From positions 62,001 to 126,000 of the forward strand of contig NZGD01000237.1 in assembly GCA_002690925.1 (NCBI GenBank): DNA of 64,000 nt, read 5' to 3'. This stretch comes from Rhodopirellula sp. (GTDB taxonomy: Bacteria; Planctomycetota; Planctomycetia; Pirellulales; Pirellulaceae). The position numbers and the translations under genes were made by a program. The notes beneath the pieces are model-generated. The model saw only the letters and a program-made list of their open reading frames with translations, was not told where the DNA came from and ran no database searches. Of the stretch, positions 8,924 to 17,952 are shown piece after piece (within the stretch, counting starts at the first letter, position 1; each line of letters opens with the position of its first letter).

Positions 8924-9363
8924 GGTTGCCAAATACTTCGAATGAGGATTCGCTGGAGTTAAAAATGACTCCCATGATCGATGTCGTGTTTCTGTTGTTG
9001 GTTTTCTTTGTATGGACCAGCAGCTTCGAATTACCAGAGTTTGATCTGCCTGGTTCTCTCGCTGAATTACCGATGGGCGCCGCTGAGGCATCCAGTGACG
9101 CAATGCCAGTTGAGAAATTTGACGAGATTGTCATTCGGCTTCTGTGGCAGGTGGAGGGAACCCAAATCATATTGAACGGTCAGCCGCTGGATCGCATGAG
9201 TGATATCGAAGATCGTTTGACTGAAATCACTGCGTTAGGGGTGCAGCCACCTGTGATTGTTGATCCCGATGAAAAAGTGACGATGGCTTTTGCTGTTCAG
9301 GCCTATGATGCCGCACGCGCAGCGGGGATTGATCGAGTGCTATTTGCTGCTAAGCCGGAGTAA
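8920..9363 (+). CDS. exbD: ExbD/TolR family protein (second of a pair)
   Basis: The second ExbD-like protein (147 residues) has the same N-terminal helix, KMTPMIDVVFLLLVFFVW, again with the membrane Asp at residue 21. Its periplasmic half is different and more acidic than that of the first copy, so the two are not a recent duplication. Start overlaps the upstream stop (ATGA) and the next gene begins 2 bases after its stop, so the three genes form one operon. Paired ExbD genes followed by a large repeat protein recur in planctomycetes; the cargo or motor function is unknown. Confidence 0.87.
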   Translation: MRLPNTSNEDSLELKMTPMIDVVFLLLVFFVWTSSFELPEFDLPGSLAELPMGAAEASSDAMPVEKFDEIVIRLLWQVEGTQIILNGQPLDRMSDIEDRLTEITALGVQPPVIVDPDEKVTMAFAVQAYDAARAAGIDRVLFAAKPE

Positions 9364-9365
9364 CC

Positions 9366-11768
9366 ATGACTCGTGCCTTACAAATCATTTTGTTGCTCCT
9401 TGCGTCTGTCTACTTTGAAGGTAGTGATCGGCAAACTGTTGCCGCTGGGCTGTCAGAAAAAATTGTTGGACGGATGACTCAGGATCGAGACGAGGATTTG
9501 ATTCAGGCCTTATTGGAACGTGGACGTTTTGATGACGCTCTTGACCTTTGCCGAATACGCTCGATCAACTTGGAACTTCAAGGCGATGCGGCTGCCAAAT
9601 GGCGAGTGAGAAAGTCAAAAATACTCACGGCCAGACAGATGGGGCGTGATACGTTTGGCAATGATGAGTTGGCAGAAGTACAGCGTCCAATCAGTGATTT
9701 GTTAGGTGCTTATCCGAACCATCCACGTAAGTTATTTCTCAAATCACAGTTGTTGGATAGCGAAAAGTCGTTCGCTATGCACAGTGTGTTGCGTGCCGCA
9801 GTATCTCCCCGCAACGGCCAAATACAGGAACAGGCTACGCGGCAGTTGCTGACGGCAATGGCCCATGTCTCAAGTTTGGCTGAGGAAGTTCAACAGAAAC
9901 GCTCAGCGCTCGAATCAGACCGTACTGCTACCAGTCGTGGAGTGATTGCTGATTTGCGTCGTCTCGGCCAAAAACTGCAAATCGATGCAGTTTCAATTGC
10001 ACTGGTTCAAACTGCTTTGTTTCCCCGCGGTAGTGCTGATTGCATCGCAGCGGCAACGAAGGCGGAGCAGGTAGCAAATGATGCGATTACACGGTTGCCT
10101 GTCGGAACTGATGCGAGAAGAGAAGTTGAACGTTTGCGAGTAGAAGCGGTATTTCAGGCTGCGCAATATGATCGCTGTGATAATTTATTGACAGCGCTGC
10201 TACCGCAATTTAATGATTCTCTACCTCCTAAATTACAAGCTCTCAGGGTGCGGTCCTGTATCGCGCAAGGCCAGATGTCAAAGGCCGGAAAATTATTGAG
10301 CGACTTTTTTGGTGAGGTTCCGGAGACAGCACCCAGTGCGCTATCCATGGACTTGGCAAGACTTGAGTTTTTGCTGGCCACCAATGGGGGACGCCGAGTT
10401 GGTGATTGGTTGGAAGCAATACAGCAGCGTGGAGGGGCATATGCCAGGCGTCGCGCTGATGCGCTTTCGCTGTCGTACTTGAATGCTACGGGGCAATCAA
10501 AAGTCACTGTTGATCCATCTGTGGTTGCTGCTCAAGGTCAGGATTGGTTGCGACGCGGTGATCCCAGTCGTGCGGGTGATCTCTTGGCCGCCGCTGCTGC
10601 CGCCGAAAGGGACCCTGATCGCGCGATGAGCCGAGTTGCTGAAGCTGCCGCAGCACTTTTAGCAGCAAAACGCGTGAATGATGCAATTGAGTTGATGCAG
10701 GATGTGCCGTTGGCGAAACCAACTGCCGAGAAAGCATCGGCAACTCATCTACAGGCTGCAATCCTGCTCGCGAGGCTTGATCCGCCGAATCCAGCAACTG
10801 TCAAACGTCTTGAAGCGATGCTGCGGGTGAACTTGCAGAAGTGGTCTGATGATTCCAATTCAGGCTCCATTCGCACCTGGTTGAAAAAGATTCTTACTTC
10901 ACAGCAACGTTATCTTGAGGCAGCGGAAATCGTTTCGGATATTCAACCTGCAACGATTGATGGTGAATTATCACAGTCCATTGCGAATGCATGGTTGTTG
11001 GTTTTGAAAGAAAGTGCCGCTGATACCGTGGCTACTAAGGTCGCTAATAATAAGGTGCCTATGCAAATTGCTTGGCGGCAAGCGACGACTGGTTTTCAAG
11101 CTGCAATGAAGAAACTGATCAGCAATGATGCAATGCGTTCACGTTACCGCCTTCTGTCTGCTCTATACTTGGATCGATCTGAGCTTGTTGATCTCAAGCA
11201 ACAGGGGGCCGACGTCTTTTTGGAAGATGGATTCATTGACTCAATCATCACTTTCAGACAGCGTGGACTAATGCCAACAGAATCGCCACCCTTGGATCTG
11301 TTGCCTCAGATAGAGCAGCGTTTGATGGCAGATGCCCGCATTGATTCATCGTTACGTACAAACACGCTTGCTTTGTTGACAAAGTGGATGGGGTCAGAAT
11401 CGGTGTCCATTGAATCAGCAGAACGTTCTTTGTGGAATGGCGATGTTGAAAAGGCGATTGAACTGCTGAAGGAGGTTCGGAAGACATCGGCAAATCCCCG
11501 GAAGTCGATACAGCAGTCCGCTATGATGCTGGGCTCCACGGATAATTCAAAAGCCCAGCAGGCGGGAGTTGCGTTGTGGGATGAATTAGCGTCTGGTTTG
11601 CCTCAAGGTCAACGCGGCTGGCACGAAGCCAAATTAGCGGCAATTCGCGTGTTGCAGAGAATGGGTGACCAGCAAGAAGCATATCGCCGTGCGAAGTTTG
11701 TCCTGCTTACCCAAGGGACGCTCGATGAGGCTCTGCGAAATCAGTACCAGTCAGTTAAAAAACCTTGA
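9366..11768 (+). CDS. Large exported helical-repeat (TPR-like) protein linked to ExbD genes
   Basis: This 800-residue protein begins with a hydrophobic segment (MTRALQIILLLLASVYFEG) that reads as a signal peptide. The rest is almost entirely alpha-helical with the alternating Ala/Leu pattern of tetratricopeptide-like repeats (for example GDPSRAGDLLAAAAAAER and RVNDAIELMQDVPLAKP). No catalytic motif is visible. It is the last gene of the two-exbD operon, only 2 bases after the second stop, so it probably acts in the periplasm with that membrane motor. The exact repeat count needs a profile search. Function unknown. Confidence 0.72.
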   Translation: MTRALQIILLLLASVYFEGSDRQTVAAGLSEKIVGRMTQDRDEDLIQALLERGRFDDALDLCRIRSINLELQGDAAAKWRVRKSKILTARQMGRDTFGNDELAEVQRPISDLLGAYPNHPRKLFLKSQLLDSEKSFAMHSVLRAAVSPRNGQIQEQATRQLLTAMAHVSSLAEEVQQKRSALESDRTATSRGVIADLRRLGQKLQIDAVSIALVQTALFPRGSADCIAAATKAEQVANDAITRLPVGTDARREVERLRVEAVFQAAQYDRCDNLLTALLPQFNDSLPPKLQALRVRSCIAQGQMSKAGKLLSDFFGEVPETAPSALSMDLARLEFLLATNGGRRVGDWLEAIQQRGGAYARRRADALSLSYLNATGQSKVTVDPSVVAAQGQDWLRRGDPSRAGDLLAAAAAAERDPDRAMSRVAEAAAALLAAKRVNDAIELMQDVPLAKPTAEKASATHLQAAILLARLDPPNPATVKRLEAMLRVNLQKWSDDSNSGSIRTWLKKILTSQQRYLEAAEIVSDIQPATIDGELSQSIANAWLLVLKESAADTVATKVANNKVPMQIAWRQATTGFQAAMKKLISNDAMRSRYRLLSALYLDRSELVDLKQQGADVFLEDGFIDSIITFRQRGLMPTESPPLDLLPQIEQRLMADARIDSSLRTNTLALLTKWMGSESVSIESAERSLWNGDVEKAIELLKEVRKTSANPRKSIQQSAMMLGSTDNSKAQQAGVALWDELASGLPQGQRGWHEAKLAAIRVLQRMGDQQEAYRRAKFVLLTQGTLDEALRNQYQSVKKP

Positions 11769-11826
11769 GCAGACACTAGCCCAGCGACTGTTTCAGTTTT
11801 GAGAATTTCGCAGTTGAGTGACGGGT

Positions 11827-12306
11827 ATGAATTGGAACGAAGGCATGATGGGAACATCGGATCATAATGATCCTCGGGGACACGAGTCTGGGAAGCGTTT
11901 TGTCCTGTTGAGGCATGATGTTGGTCCATGTTTCGACCGGACGACAGAGTCGCATCTGGATTGGATGTTTGCGACTGGTGACGCATTGGCCACGTGGTCG
12001 ACGGAATTGATTACTGATTTGGAAAGTACATTTACTATAACTTGCCAAAAGTTGGCCGATCATCGTTTGATCTATCTTGATCGTGAAGGCGATCTTGGTG
12101 GGGGGCGAGGTTGTGTGCAGAGAGTGGTTGCCGGCGAGTACCTGCAACTGACAAGTGCTTTGGCTGAAGTTGCTTTTAAAGCAGCTTTGCGTTGGCAGAC
12201 AGAATGTGGTGTTCGAAGTGGGTTACTCGAGATCGTTCAACGGCGGCAAGGAGAGCCTGCGGACTCAGAACCAAATTTTGAATTGCATTTTACATTCGGT
12301 CGATAG
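11827..12306 (+). CDS. Stand-alone LigD-type 3'-phosphoesterase-like domain protein
   Basis: The protein of about 160 residues resembles the N-terminal phosphoesterase domain of bacterial LigD. FVLLRHDVG matches the first His motif, SHLDWMF matches the H-x-D core, and LADHRLIYLDREG matches the later His/Tyr motif, followed by a GEY segment. In classical LigD the H-x-D core continues into an Arg; here that position is Met, so activity may differ. Small single-domain versions occur in planctomycetes. The frame opens at a GTG at 11818; the ATG at 11827 is preferred. It stands alone between the exbD operon and a broken gene. A role in trimming DNA 3' ends is inferred from the fold. Confidence 0.6.
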   Translation: MNWNEGMMGTSDHNDPRGHESGKRFVLLRHDVGPCFDRTTESHLDWMFATGDALATWSTELITDLESTFTITCQKLADHRLIYLDREGDLGGGRGCVQRVVAGEYLQLTSALAEVAFKAALRWQTECGVRSGLLEIVQRRQGEPADSEPNFELHFTFGR

Positions 12307-12329
12307 GTGACAAATGGGTTGAATAGGAT

Positions 12330-13060
12330 TCAAGTTTTGTAACAAGCTTTTGCTTTCGTCCCAGCGTGGCCCGTAAGTATGGTGGGTCTGTCCATCAATT
12401 GGATTGATTCAATGATGAATAGGACTGTATGCGTGTCTGGTGTGTTTGCGTGGCACTTGAACAAAGGCAGTGGGACCGAACTCTGTGCGGTCACAGTTGA
12501 TATCAAGACCTTCCTTTGCGGCTTCTGCACTGATGCCAGTGATAATCTGGCTAATTGGTAAGGAGACGGCAATAGCTCTCAGCTTGCGAATGTGGCTGGC
12601 CAGCAGGTTGGGTGCGTATGTGAGTTCCACATGTAGTTCACAGGAAATAACGGTGTCAAATCTCGCGTCCTCGTAGCCTGCAGCTGCCAATCAAAAGTTT
12701 TGCTGAATGCCGATTCTTGGGGCGCTTACACCTGGATGTTTCGGTTGCTTGAATTGCAGGGGTAGTTGGTAGTTGTTGGATAAGCCACGCACTGATGTCG
12801 TCTTCGTTGAGCCTTGCTTCCCATGAGCCTGGTTTGGAGGCATCCCGTTGCAGTTTGGTGACATTGGCCTTGAGCCGGTAGTTTCCGACTTCTGGGTCAG
12901 GATGGCTGAGTAGCGTTGCCTGTTTATAGAACGCAGGTGCGATCCGCGTCTCTGTGAGTAAACACCGGCTACAGAGTGAGGTAAGTACAAGAATCGCCAG
13001 CACAACGATTTCAATCTGCTTGGCCCATTGAAACTTGCAAATTTTGTATTCGGTGGCAGA
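12330..13060 (-). pseudogene. Frameshifted remnant of an exported/anchored protein of unknown function
   Basis: Three consecutive minus-strand frames read as parts of one protein. The first (about 13040-12740) has an N-terminal membrane segment (IEIVVLAILVLTSLCSRCLL) and then EARLNEDDISAWLIQQLP. The second (about 12735-12430) continues with APRIGIQQ, an in-frame TGA at about 12691-12693, then GYEDARFDTVISCELHVEL. The third (about 12430-12330) carries FIIESIQLMDRPTILTGHAG to the stop at 12330. The switches near 12740 and near 12430, plus the stop, indicate at least two frameshifts and one nonsense change in a former gene of about 240 codons. Sequencing error is possible but three lesions make decay more likely. 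The family is not named; I recognise only the general layout. Confidence 0.7.
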
Positions 13061-13062
13061 CG

Positions 13063-16000
13063 TTAAAAACGTAGAGGCCGGGGGATCCAATCACGGATTC
13101 GCTCTGCGATTCCGGGGATCTCCTCTTTTTTCTCTTCTATGTCTGTTGTCTTGGATTGGGTGTCTTGCAGTGGATCAAGTCGCAACAGGTACCGCGCCCA
13201 TCCGTTCTGTAATAATCGACCCGCCGGCGCTAGATTACTTTTTTGCAGACCCTGCACCGCGAGGAATGCTCCACTTTGCAATTCATCTCTTTCGCCAACA
13301 GTGGGAAACTGATCATGGAGTCTGATGTCGTCAAGCCAGATCTGACCGCTTGAAAGGTTGTCGATGGTGAGACGCAAGGAGTGCATGTTGGCAGCATCGA
13401 TGTTGAGTGCTTCGAGTTGCACTTCCCGATTTCCCCACTGACCATTTTTAGGGACTTCAATCTCATTGGAATAGCGGACTGGTTTTCCGTTTTCGGTGCC
13501 TTCGAGAGAGATTCTCAGATGGTGGATACCAGCGTTCAAACTGGCTTCGGCACGACACGCCAGGGAGACGGCAAGTCGGCCTGACTCGGGTGGTGTGATG
13601 GTCTCGCTGACTAGCCACGTTCTTGCTTTTGTATTGGTTTCTGTGGTGAGCAGGATTGAGTGTTTACCTTCAAAAGGTTGGGTGTCGTCAATCCGGACGC
13701 AGCCTGCTGGATGTTGTGCATGTAACCAACCTACCAGTCCCAAGCCGCCTGCATTTTCGAATCCTCCATTATTCAGAGCGTCGTAAGATTCGAAGTCAAA
13801 TAAAATCCCAATTCGTTGAGCGACCAACGTTACTTTTTCTTTGATTTTTGCCAATGCTGCCGTCCCGCCACTGAGTCGTGCATGGCAGGAAGTGATTTTA
13901 ACATCGCCCACTGGTTGAGTTGATTGAAGTAGAATTAAACGTCCTTCTGTGACTTGAATTCGTGTCCGATTGCCACTCAGTTGTTCTACTTCAATTCCTT
14001 CCGACTTTCCGTCGAAGGCTCTCCATTGAACTTTCTCACTGGTTTCAATGTCGATTTCGTTTGCCCAAGGTGTCAGGCTGAGACACGCAAGGTGCAAGTA
14101 ATCATCTGTTTGAACGCTTTTTACAAGAACAGTGTTTTGGGATCCACTTTCGACATTGACCGATTGCATGCCAGTCTGCGGCAAGGTCCGAAACGCTCGC
14201 AATAGTGTGCTGAGGTGTGGCCGTAAAACGCGACCATCAATGGGAAGTTGAATGACGAGGTTAGTGGGGTCCAGTCGATCAATCAGATGAGATGTATCTT
14301 CCAACAAGCTCTTCTGATTCTGAACGAGAGCAGTGTTAGCGAGTTCCAATTGCGTGTTGAAGTAAACACTGGATGCTACTGCACCTTCTGCGGACGGCGC
14401 TGGAACACGCAGAGGTTTTCTGACCAATAATCGTGAATCTGTATACGCATGTGCGTTACCAAAACCGATCGGAAAGTTGTCTTCGGGTTTGAAAACTTGG
14501 GTATCCAAAGCAGCGGGCTTGGGCTGGATAGTTCGATGGACAGATGGGTCGAATTTGAGGTCGAGTGCAGTTTGGGACACGGAATTTTGAAGGTCCCGGA
14601 AGCAGCGGTTGGTAGCCTGCAGCACCCAGTTTTTGTAGGTTGCCCGTCCTTCAGTTTTTGACCAGGCACGCAATTGCTCAGTCGCAACCGTCACATCGAG
14701 TGATTGTGCGAAGGTCATCAGGGTGGCATCACTGCTAAACATCTGTTTGACAGGTTGCAGATGACTTCCTGAGCTACAGTCGATCGTGATGCCCGCAAAA
14801 TTGGCGGACTGATCACATTGAAATACCAATTCCGCGATCAGTTCCTGAAGACTGTCTTGAACAAGAGGATGCAGCAGGTTGTATTGAAATGCATGGCCCT
14901 GCTGGATTCTTGTCAATTGTTGGATAAGAGTCGGTCGCTGTCGAAGGGCTTGTTCGACAGGTATTAGCATGAAATCGGGATCAAGGTGCACATGTGTTTT
15001 CAGACCCTGGTTTGCCATTAAGGTGATGGTGGTTGCCAGATGGTTGGTTTTTGTATGTGTCGAGTTTGTTCGTGGCAATACGCTTCGCGATTGGAAATGT
15101 GTGGTTCCGCCAGCATTTGCTGGTAGCATGATTCCGTTCATCCCACTCGCTCTGGCGAGATCGCAAATCCGATTCATTGCTACCCACAATTCGAAGGCGT
15201 TGATGGTTCGTACATCAAAATCATCCAATGAATGTGTTCTTGCCACATCTCTGGATAGCGAATCCACCCAGTTGATGTCGTCGACGTTCAGGATGGTATT
15301 TCGCGTTTGGGGCATCGTTAGAATTTCATCATCATCGCCCTGAGGTGGGACCAGATATTGTGGTCCTGCTTGAACTTCGATCGATTCCAGTTGCAAGGCA
15401 CTATCGCCGAGATTGGTCAGCCAGATCTGGTCATCTTTGGCTGGGTAATGCACGAATGTGTAGGTTCGCCATTGCTCTTTCAGATCAATTGTCTTGGTGT
15501 CTGACAGAATGAATTTGGTAGAGGGCCGTTCGCGCTCGTATAGACCACCTGCTTCAATTTGCAGTTGTATGTTCTGAGTCGCCGGCAACCGCAATTTAAT
15601 TTTGTGAGGTTTACCAGGATTGAGTACCGGCAAACTTGCTTGAAATGGTTCGTGATCTGGTAGCAGGGAAACTGTTTCGCCGGAGTGCTGAACTTGAGCA
15701 AGTTTGGTCTCAGGCTCAGTAGAATTGACTCCTGGGATGAAACGGCTGGTGGTTTTGGGTAACCACTGACCCACAGACCAATTTGATTCCGAGGGCCGGA
15801 GTGTTCCGGCAATTTGCCACTTTTCTGTGTCGGTTGGTCTGGGCATTTCCGGTTTCGATACCACAAAGAATGGACGACCAATTTTTACTAGGGGTACTTC
15901 GCGACCTCGCAGTCGATCCCAAATGCGGTCATCATCCTTGGAAATATGACAACGTATCTCGTAAACCCCTGGTGTTTCGGGAACCGAATCAGCCATCGGA

Positions 16001-16827
16001 ATCACGTCACTGTTACCGGCGGCATTAATGCTGATTGATCTTCGATGCCGTACGACTGTCTTTTGGTTGGAAACCTGAACAATCGAGTAGTGGAAGGTCA
16101 GCAAGGATGATGCTTGGCCTGCCATTGCATTGACAGCGGCAGCTAGTTTGAGAGATGCCTTGGGCTCGTAGACGGGGACTGCTTGCAGGCCGGTGAGTCG
16201 CAATTCATCATCATCTGTTCGGCGGATTGACCAAGTTGAGTATCGCTTAGTGGTCTTTGATGTTACTAACGGTGTGTCTGAGCGGAGTGTCTTTTTCTGT
16301 AGCAGGTCCGCGAAGCTGATTTCACGTATTGGTTGCGCAATTTGAACTCCCGCTGGGTTCCGGGGATCGTTCAGTGATTCGATAACAATTCGCGTTTCGG
16401 GTGTGCCCTGCACCCGTAGCCTGACACGTACGGAATTGATTTGTCCGCGTGGGTGAAAAGTCACTTGAGTCGCGTCTTCATTTAGCGAGAAGGCTGCAAC
16501 CGTTTTGTCGGAATCAGATTGATTAGTGAGTTCATGGATCATGTACCCATGATTGGCAGAGTCATCAAGCAATCGTAATCGTAAGTGACAGTACTGTGCC
16601 TCCTGGACTGCCCAGTCAAAATCCAGAGCAATATCAAGGGTGTTTTTTCGTGAAGTTTGCAGGTTGATTCCAGGATCACCTATTGCAGTTTGCTCTCCTG
16701 AACACAGCAACACGAGAAAAGGCAGGATGGCTAATTGCAAGCACGCTTCGACGTATTTCCATCGCATTACCATGACAGGTAATTTTGAGAGCAGATTTTT
16801 TGGGCGAAGACTTCCGTGTCCAGCCAT
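13063..16827 (-). CDS. Large exported protein with GH10-like barrel and C-terminal carbohydrate-binding-like module
   Basis: The protein is about 1250 residues. After a signal-like segment (YVEACLQLAILPFLVLLC) come beta-rich N-terminal modules, then a region (start near INAFELWVAMNRICDLARASGMNGIMLP) resembling the barrel of family 10 glycosylhydrolase-like proteins, including LKTHVHLDPDFMLIP and SANFAGITIDCSSG. The C-terminus has a jelly-roll module (LNNGGFENAGGLGLVGW... GQIWLDDIRLHD) like carbohydrate-binding modules. The catalytic acids cannot be assigned by eye. The open frame extends to 17100 and would overlap the exonuclease gene by 113 bases; the ATG at 16827 avoids that, and ATGs at 16773 or 16767 would also keep the signal. 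A role in binding or cutting polysaccharide is inferred. Confidence 0.65.
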   Translation of the reverse strand: MAGHGSLRPKNLLSKLPVMVMRWKYVEACLQLAILPFLVLLCSGEQTAIGDPGINLQTSRKNTLDIALDFDWAVQEAQYCHLRLRLLDDSANHGYMIHELTNQSDSDKTVAAFSLNEDATQVTFHPRGQINSVRVRLRVQGTPETRIVIESLNDPRNPAGVQIAQPIREISFADLLQKKTLRSDTPLVTSKTTKRYSTWSIRRTDDDELRLTGLQAVPVYEPKASLKLAAAVNAMAGQASSLLTFHYSIVQVSNQKTVVRHRRSISINAAGNSDVIPMADSVPETPGVYEIRCHISKDDDRIWDRLRGREVPLVKIGRPFFVVSKPEMPRPTDTEKWQIAGTLRPSESNWSVGQWLPKTTSRFIPGVNSTEPETKLAQVQHSGETVSLLPDHEPFQASLPVLNPGKPHKIKLRLPATQNIQLQIEAGGLYERERPSTKFILSDTKTIDLKEQWRTYTFVHYPAKDDQIWLTNLGDSALQLESIEVQAGPQYLVPPQGDDDEILTMPQTRNTILNVDDINWVDSLSRDVARTHSLDDFDVRTINAFELWVAMNRICDLARASGMNGIMLPANAGGTTHFQSRSVLPRTNSTHTKTNHLATTITLMANQGLKTHVHLDPDFMLIPVEQALRQRPTLIQQLTRIQQGHAFQYNLLHPLVQDSLQELIAELVFQCDQSANFAGITIDCSSGSHLQPVKQMFSSDATLMTFAQSLDVTVATEQLRAWSKTEGRATYKNWVLQATNRCFRDLQNSVSQTALDLKFDPSVHRTIQPKPAALDTQVFKPEDNFPIGFGNAHAYTDSRLLVRKPLRVPAPSAEGAVASSVYFNTQLELANTALVQNQKSLLEDTSHLIDRLDPTNLVIQLPIDGRVLRPHLSTLLRAFRTLPQTGMQSVNVESGSQNTVLVKSVQTDDYLHLACLSLTPWANEIDIETSEKVQWRAFDGKSEGIEVEQLSGNRTRIQVTEGRLILLQSTQPVGDVKITSCHARLSGGTAALAKIKEKVTLVAQRIGILFDFESYDALNNGGFENAGGLGLVGWLHAQHPAGCVRIDDTQPFEGKHSILLTTETNTKARTWLVSETITPPESGRLAVSLACRAEASLNAGIHHLRISLEGTENGKPVRYSNEIEVPKNGQWGNREVQLEALNIDAANMHSLRLTIDNLSSGQIWLDDIRLHDQFPTVGERDELQSGAFLAVQGLQKSNLAPAGRLLQNGWARYLLRLDPLQDTQSKTTDIEEKKEEIPGIAERIRDWIPRPLRF

Positions 16828-16987
16828 TGATAAAATTCGAAGTGGTAAAAGTTGGCGCAGGTCAAAAGAGAGAACGCCCGACAATGACGCTTCTCTACAT
16901 TTCGGACAGTAGCCAGACGGGGTTGATGAGGTAAAGGTGAATTTGTGAGGGTGAGCTACGGTTTCACGTAGCGTTTCACGTGGATCT

Positions 16988-17827
16988 TCACGTTGAATCG
17001 CTATTCGCTTCCCTTTCAGTGGTTTCCCACGGATTCTTCCAATTGCTCCAACTGGCAAGATACGAAGCATACGCCTCGCATGTCTCAGTTCTTTTCTCAA
17101 TCCACTTTTTTGCGGCGTCTACCAATTCGATTTCCTCTTGCAGCGAGATTTTACCCGTGAGCACTTGCGCTCGCAGAAAGACGAAATAGGTGTCCAGAAC
17201 ATCGCAGCGGCAGTAGTCACTGATGGCCATTTTATGGCCTGCATCCCACTGCTCTTGGACCTTGTCTCCGGTCAGTCCCATTTTGCCAGGTTTTCCAAGT
17301 AGTTGCGCGACAAGATTCAATCCACCATTGCACCTTGCGGCCCCATGGTTGGTCAGCACATCCTGCAGATCCAGGTGAGCAGTTGAATTGAATCGGTTCC
17401 TTGGCGATTTGTAGCCATCTGATCTGAACCACGCTGGCAGGGAAATGCCGAACCGAAATGCCGCAAGTTCCATCAAGGGGATGTCAAATGATCGTCCATT
17501 GAAGGTGACCCATTGCGGATTTTTATATGCTTCCCACCCTCTCCAGAAGTTTTCAGTGATGACGTGAGGTCGAAATTCGGGTTCATCAATGGATACGATA
17601 TCGAGCAATTGTAAGTTGGCCGCGACTTTTGCGATCACGACAGCGATGGGTATTTGGAACGTATGTGGAATAAAAGTTGTCCCGCGCTGTTCCATCAATT
17701 CGTCCTGATACGTTGCGATTGCTTCGCTGTCGCTCAGGTTTTGGTCGGGATAACGAACTTTTGAAATCAGGTCTCCATCAGCAATGCTCTCGACGTCAAA
17801 TACGAGGTGTGCGACTTTCTCGCTCAT
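16988..17827 (-). CDS. Predicted 3'-5' exonuclease, PolB-like (DNA_pol_B_exo2 family)
   Basis: This stand-alone 279-residue exonuclease is related to the proofreading domain of family B polymerases. Three exonuclease motifs are visible: Exo I HLVFDVESIADG with the D-x-E pair, Exo II WVTFNGRSFDIPLM, and Exo III ISDYCRCDVLDTYFVF with the Tyr-x3-Asp arrangement. Active sites of this type bind two metal ions. No polymerase domain follows. It would act on DNA 3' ends in the cytoplasm; its biological role is not established. It starts at an ATG at 17827 and is divergent from the peptidase gene at 17953. Confidence 0.85.
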   Translation of the reverse strand: MSEKVAHLVFDVESIADGDLISKVRYPDQNLSDSEAIATYQDELMEQRGTTFIPHTFQIPIAVVIAKVAANLQLLDIVSIDEPEFRPHVITENFWRGWEAYKNPQWVTFNGRSFDIPLMELAAFRFGISLPAWFRSDGYKSPRNRFNSTAHLDLQDVLTNHGAARCNGGLNLVAQLLGKPGKMGLTGDKVQEQWDAGHKMAISDYCRCDVLDTYFVFLRAQVLTGKISLQEEIELVDAAKKWIEKRTETCEAYASYLASWSNWKNPWETTEREANSDST

Positions 17828-17952
17828 CTTCTGATTGCCCGCGATGTGTTAAAAACAGTTTCTGATTCAGTGACACAATGTATAACTTACCGGTTCTGTG
17901 TTCTAACGGACCCGACTGACACGTCCTCTTTCCCCGTTTTCTGCAAATCAAT

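Noticed and set aside
13381..13844. Plus-strand frames inside the GH10-like gene
   Set aside because: They lie antisense to a long protein with clear signal and domain pattern and have no ribosome sites or motifs.
16828..17100. N-terminal extension of the GH10-like gene with a CPKC motif
   Set aside because: It would overlap the exonuclease gene by 113 bases and bury the signal peptide. The CPKC pair is isolated and not enough to support a zinc ribbon.
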